Shown in pieces: positions 5,476 through 7,516 of a stretch of 7,516 bases of DNA (positions are counted from its first letter, which is position 1; the number at the start of each line of letters is the position of its first letter). The position numbers were made by a program, and so were the translations under genes. This DNA is from Acinetobacter sp. (lineage in GTDB: Bacteria; Pseudomonadota; Gammaproteobacteria; Pseudomonadales; Moraxellaceae): contig SSHD01000028.1 in NCBI GenBank assembly GCA_008017255.1, positions 1-7,516 of the forward strand. The letters are read 5' to 3'. The notes beneath the pieces were generated by a model. That model did not search any database. It was not told the origin of the DNA and was given only the letters and a program-made list of their open reading frames with translations.

Positions 5476-6417
5476 CTAATGCCAAAATTGGTCAGTTTCC
5501 CATGAATTAGGAAAACCCATCGAATGTTTTAAGTTATTAGCTGCTGGATACTTATTAAAAAGTTGCAATAATGGGTCTTTAACATCTATTGATAGTGCCA
5601 GTGTTTTATCAATTTTATGAAGCATTGCTACAAACAAATATAACCTGTTCTGGTGTGCCGCTGGAATAGATAAAAGTGGTGATATATTCTTAGGTTCTGG
5701 ATAATTACAATTCCATACCCTTGAGTGGTGAGCGCATCTATTTCTCACATCACGAATAAGATTTATCCAGTTATTTAATTGTGCTAAATTGGTTGCCCCG
5801 AACTCGTGTGCAAGCGAATTAAGTTTGTTTGAATTTTGACCACCTTGAAATTGACTTTTATCTAAGGATGAATATAGCGTTTTAACATTCCCAAATGTTG
5901 TCAGCTCAGCAAGCGTCCAAAACGGTGGCAATTGTTTGAAATTTGAGTTCGTATCATTAAAATAATACTTTTTATAATGTGCACAAAACTCTGCTTTTGA
6001 CTGTTGAAAAGCAGCAGCTAAACTGGATCTGAAACTATTCATTTGAGAAAGGTTACTTTTCATAAATAGCGTATCTTTTAGATACCAAAATGGGTTATTG
6101 GTATGAGAGGTAACAACTTGGTCAAGTCGAGTTCTTAATTTTATTTCTATTCGCCCTATAACAGAAAACAGGACCCCTCTTAATTCATCATCAAAACGAT
6201 ACAATTGAATACCATTCTCCAATACCGTACCTTGATGATAACGAGAAGTAGAATGATCTAAAAAGGGAAAAAGATAAATTTTAAATCTATAATAATTTAT
6301 GAAGCTCAATAACTTTTCAGCATCTGGTATATTGTTAATTTGTAGACCTTTATTTTGCATATGTACAATTAAGTCAGCCGGAGTCTTATAAGGTTTGTTA
6401 TACAAAACGTAAGTCAT
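5476..6417 (-). CDS. Abi_2 / AbiF-family HEPN abortive-infection protein
   Basis: 313 aa, the usual length for the Abi_2 (AbiD/AbiF) family. Motifs in order: an N-terminal KPYKTPADLIVHMQNKGL (9-26), NYYRFKIYLFPF (41-52), LYRFDDELR (72-80), IGRIEIKLRTRL (87-98), PPFWTLAELTTFGNVKTLY (164-182) and the C-terminal HEPN nuclease motif RNRCAH (225-230, RX4H), followed by HSRVWN. Family members cause abortive phage infection and are thought to cleave RNA; AbiF has been described as a toxin held by an ncRNA. The ATG at 6417 has no clear Shine-Dalgarno and lies 18 nt after a terminator. A 10-codon out-of-frame ORF (6430-6398) overlaps the start. Base composition is patchily AT-rich: 15 G/C in 5941-6000 and 12 in 6241-6300, against 26 in fabI 4681-4740. 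This suggests transfer. The phage or RNA target is unknown. Confidence 0.9.
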   Translation of the reverse strand: MTYVLYNKPYKTPADLIVHMQNKGLQINNIPDAEKLLSFINYYRFKIYLFPFLDHSTSRYHQGTVLENGIQLYRFDDELRGVLFSVIGRIEIKLRTRLDQVVTSHTNNPFWYLKDTLFMKSNLSQMNSFRSSLAAAFQQSKAEFCAHYKKYYFNDTNSNFKQLPPFWTLAELTTFGNVKTLYSSLDKSQFQGGQNSNKLNSLAHEFGATNLAQLNNWINLIRDVRNRCAHHSRVWNCNYPEPKNISPLLSIPAAHQNRLYLFVAMLHKIDKTLALSIDVKDPLLQLFNKYPAANNLKHSMGFPNSWETDQFWH

Positions 6418-6435
6418 TATTCATTACCATTAGGC

Positions 6436-6479
6436 AAAAAAAAAGCCCACTGACTTCTCACTTTTGCAAGAGTAGGGGC
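6436..6479 (-). terminator. Intrinsic terminator/attenuator between the RNA segment and abi
   Basis: On the minus strand GCCC (6479-6476 or the adjacent C) pairs with GGGC (6448-6445). A 2-nt bulge, ACT/AGT pairing and a smaller inner hairpin around TTGC complete the stem, which is followed by nine T's (6444-6436). The T run ends 18 nt before the abi ATG. It is positioned to release a short RNA and to limit read-through into abi. Confidence 0.72.
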
Positions 6480-6575
6480 GTTGTTAGAACTAATTTTATA
6501 TTAAGTGGTATGAGGAGTCAAGGCTGTCTATAAATATAGCCTCGCTAAAGCTACCGCCGCTTACAAATAAAATTC
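6436..6575 (-). ncRNA. Candidate structured RNA (possible antitoxin) upstream of abi
   Basis: About 140 nt of non-coding sequence directly upstream of and co-oriented with abi. AATTTTAT (6574-6567) pairs perfectly with ATAAAATT (6499-6492) and closes a domain. Inside it, TAAGCGG (6563-6557) pairs with CCACTTA (6508-6502) with one mismatch, and AGGCT (6542-6538) pairs with AGCCT (6525-6521). GAGG (6543-6540) could alternatively pair with CCTC (6515-6512), a possible switch or pseudoknot. An additional pair, GTTAGAA/TTCTAAC (6579-6573 / 6489-6483), may extend the closing stem if the transcript starts early enough. It ends at the T-run terminator. Related AbiF genes are stably associated with an ncRNA in this position, which supports the call. 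The ends are estimates. Confidence 0.6.
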
Positions 6576-6579
6576 TAAC

Positions 6580-6644
6580 TATAGTACAGGTATATGGCAT
6601 ATCTGCCGCATAACCAATTTGATATCCTGTTGGATATAACTATA
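6580..6644. repeat. Imperfect inverted repeat abutting the upstream edge of the cassette
   Basis: TATAGT (6580-6585) plus ACAGG, a bulged T and ATAT (6586-6595) pairs with ATATCCTGT (6622-6630) and, after an 8-nt bulge, ACTATA (6639-6644). Within the right arm, ATATCC (6622-6627) and GGATAT (6632-6637) form a separate operator-like palindrome with a 4-bp spacer. The role is unknown. From 6645 to about 6699 the DNA is very AT-rich and I see no gene or clear signal. Confidence 0.45.
6581..6586 (-). promoter_or_regulatory. Possible -10 box for the RNA-abi transcript
   Basis: TACTAT on the minus strand would place transcription start near 6574, the base of the closing stem of the RNA. There is no good -35 box at 16-18 bp upstream (GCGGCA is the best). 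The hexamer lies just outside the inferred cassette boundary, so expression would depend on the insertion site. Weak evidence. Confidence 0.33.
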
Positions 6645-6699
6645 TTTTGATCAACATATAAAACAGAAATATTTGAATTAATACAAAGAATTTGATGAG

Positions 6700-6734
6700 T
6701 AAAATCAAAAGCTCTCAGCTCATTAGAAATGAGC
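6700..6734 (-). terminator. Probable terminator of the efflux-channel gene
   Basis: GCTCATT (6718-6724) and AATGAGC (6728-6734) form a 7-bp stem with a 3-nt loop. On the minus strand it is followed, after a short interval, by a T-rich tail (GCTTTTGATTTT, 6701-6712). The tail is not immediately adjacent, so this is a moderate call. Confidence 0.5.
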
Positions 6735-6752
6735 CTTAAACTTTGAGAAAGT

Positions 6753-6781
6753 AAACAATAGCAAATCGTGTGCTATTGTTT
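6753..6781 (-). other. Strong hairpin spanning the stop codon of the efflux-channel gene
   Basis: AAACAATAGCA (6753-6763) and TGCTATTGTTT (6771-6781) form a perfect 11-bp stem with a 7-nt loop. The TAG stop (6773-6775) is within the stem. The minus-strand continuation is only mildly T-rich. It may stabilise the message 3' end or act together with the hairpin at 6718-6734 in termination. Confidence 0.6.
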
Positions 6782-7516
6782 CGATAGTTCTTTTACAGGA
6801 CTTCCGCCAAGTGCTTGCATTAAAGTTACATAGGCATTGTATTGACTTTGCTTGGTTTCAACTAAGCTGAGTCGTGCATTACGTGTAGTCTCTTGCGCAT
6901 CCAGTAAGTTCTTTAATGCGATTGCACCGTTACGATAACGTACTTCGGTAAGTCGCTCAGTTTTATTAGCTAACTCGACATTACGTTGTTGCAGTTGTAC
7001 TTGCTGATTCAGTTGAGTGCGGTTGGATAAAGCATTTTCCACATCGGCAAACGCTTGATACAAGGTCTGACGATACTGAATAATCGCTTTCTCATATTCC
7101 AAATCACTAATCGCAATATCTTTTTTCATATCATTATATTGAAGGAAAGGCAGGCTTAAACTCGCACCTAAAGTGAGTGCAGGATTCTTCAAAAGTTGTG
7201 TCAGCGATGTACTCGAAGAACCTAAACTGCCTGTAAGGTTAATGGATGGATAGTAACTGGCTTTAGTTGCATCTTTATTCGATAGTGTTTTACGTAGACG
7301 TAATTCTGAAGCTTGTAAATCTGGGCGACGCGACAAAATATCCGCAGGTAGCCCCACAGCGATATTCGGCAGAGCATTTCTTGGGAGCTGTTTCGGTTCT
7401 TGAATATTCAGTTGCTGCACAGGTTCATGCAGCAGCACAGCAAGGGCTGTACGCGCTTCACCCCGTTGTTGCGTAAGCTGACTCAAACTGGCTTTTTGGC
7501 TTTGAACCGCTTGTTC
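6773..7516 (-). CDS. RND/MacAB-type efflux outer-membrane channel (NodT/OprM/TolC-like), C-terminal part
   Basis: The C-terminal 247 codons only. The frame is open to the window edge (beginning EQAVQSQKASL), so the TTG at 7486 is not a start. Such proteins form trimeric channels through the outer membrane and periplasm and work with an inner-membrane pump and a periplasmic adaptor to expel drugs or other compounds. NodT-family landmarks are GLPADILSRRPDLQASELRL, ASYYPSINLTGSLG, the second-repeat helix QYRQTLYQAFADVENAL and, near the end, LTEVRYRNGAIALKNLLDAQ. Helical, heptad-like stretches with many Gln and Leu fit the coiled-coil barrel. In Acinetobacter a macA-macB-tolC-like set is expected next to fabI, so the pump genes are probably upstream, outside the window. 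This location is inference. Confidence 0.9.
   Translation of the reverse strand, partial: EQAVQSQKASLSQLTQQRGEARTALAVLLHEPVQQLNIQEPKQLPRNALPNIAVGLPADILSRRPDLQASELRLRKTLSNKDATKASYYPSINLTGSLGSSSTSLTQLLKNPALTLGASLSLPFLQYNDMKKDIAISDLEYEKAIIQYRQTLYQAFADVENALSNRTQLNQQVQLQQRNVELANKTERLTEVRYRNGAIALKNLLDAQETTRNARLSLVETKQSQYNAYVTLMQALGGSPVKELSKQ

Larger units (their letters stand above)
5338..6578 (-). mobile_element. Putative single integron gene cassette carrying an AbiF-type module
   Basis: Read on the minus strand, the unit runs from G^TTAGAATT (crossover after 6579) through the RNA segment and abi to the attC, ending at the G of GTTATAATT (5338). Its first bases are perfectly complementary to the attC R'' box AATTCTAAC (5448-5456). 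The R' box now closing the attC has one mismatch. That is the expected pattern when a circular cassette has inserted: its own R' tail moves to the front and the neighbour's sequence completes the site. The orientation is the normal one, with the attC just after the gene. No integrase, attI or second attC is visible, and the neighbours are housekeeping genes. The boundaries are inferred, not demonstrated. Confidence 0.55.

Noticed and set aside
388..6479. GAGTAGGGGC found at both 388-397 and 6470-6479
   Set aside because: Ten G-rich bases shared by unrelated contexts with no extension on either side; probably chance.
6445..6491. A second attC starting at TTCTAACAACGCCCC (minus strand, 6489-6475)
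   Set aside because: The start resembles an attC R'' box, but no GTTRRRY partner follows within range on the minus strand. The downstream sequence is better explained as a terminator with a nine-T run.
6571..6644. An attC on the plus strand to the right of the cassette, beginning AATTCTAAC and using GTTGGAT (6629-6635) as R'
   Set aside because: GTTGGAT is not complementary to TTCTAAC and overlaps the only candidate L box, so the R/L architecture fails. It would also put abi in the unusual antisense orientation.
1..7516. CRISPR array, tRNA or rRNA genes
   Set aside because: No regularly spaced direct repeats, no tRNA-like cloverleaf with CCA-type end, and no rRNA sequence was seen on either strand.

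Overview
The window looks like the chromosome of an Acinetobacter species or a close Moraxellaceae relative. The evidence is the protein sequences (SecB, GrxC, RsgA, Orn, FabI), the moderate-to-low GC content, and the gene order rhodanese-grxC-secB. This is recognition from memory, not a database match.

Layout, left to right. (1) The 3' end of an AlkB-type dioxygenase gene (+), ending at a bidirectional terminator. (2) A minus-strand rhodanese-grxC-secB operon (redox/sulfur housekeeping plus the export chaperone) with a recognisable promoter. (3) rsgA (-) and orn (+), divergent, for ribosome assembly and oligoribonucleotide turnover. (4) A Bax-inhibitor-1-like membrane protein gene (+) and fabI (+, enoyl-ACP reductase), each with its own intrinsic terminator. 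(5) An accessory block of about 1.2 kb. (6) The 3' part of an outer-membrane efflux channel gene (-) that continues past the right edge.

The accessory block is the notable part. It encodes an Abi_2/AbiF-family HEPN protein (RX4H motif RNRCAH). Directly upstream on the same strand is a short structured RNA segment that ends in an intrinsic terminator with a nine-base T run, 18 nt before the abi start codon. This is the layout of an RNA-antitoxin/toxin-protein module. AbiF proteins are known to associate with a conserved ncRNA, to act as an RNA-antitoxin toxin system, and to be proposed ancestors of Cas13.

The block also has the anatomy of an integron gene cassette. A 127-bp imperfect inverted repeat just downstream of abi has attC architecture: R and L boxes, an unpaired spacer, extrahelical G and T on the plus strand, and a long variable loop. 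The first bases of the presumed cassette (GTTAGAATT on the minus strand) are perfectly complementary to the R'' box of that attC, as expected for a cassette that was once circular. No integrase or second attC is visible. It therefore looks like a lone cassette lodged between two housekeeping transcription units, which makes an 'AbiF-ncRNA defence cassette' the main hypothesis to test.
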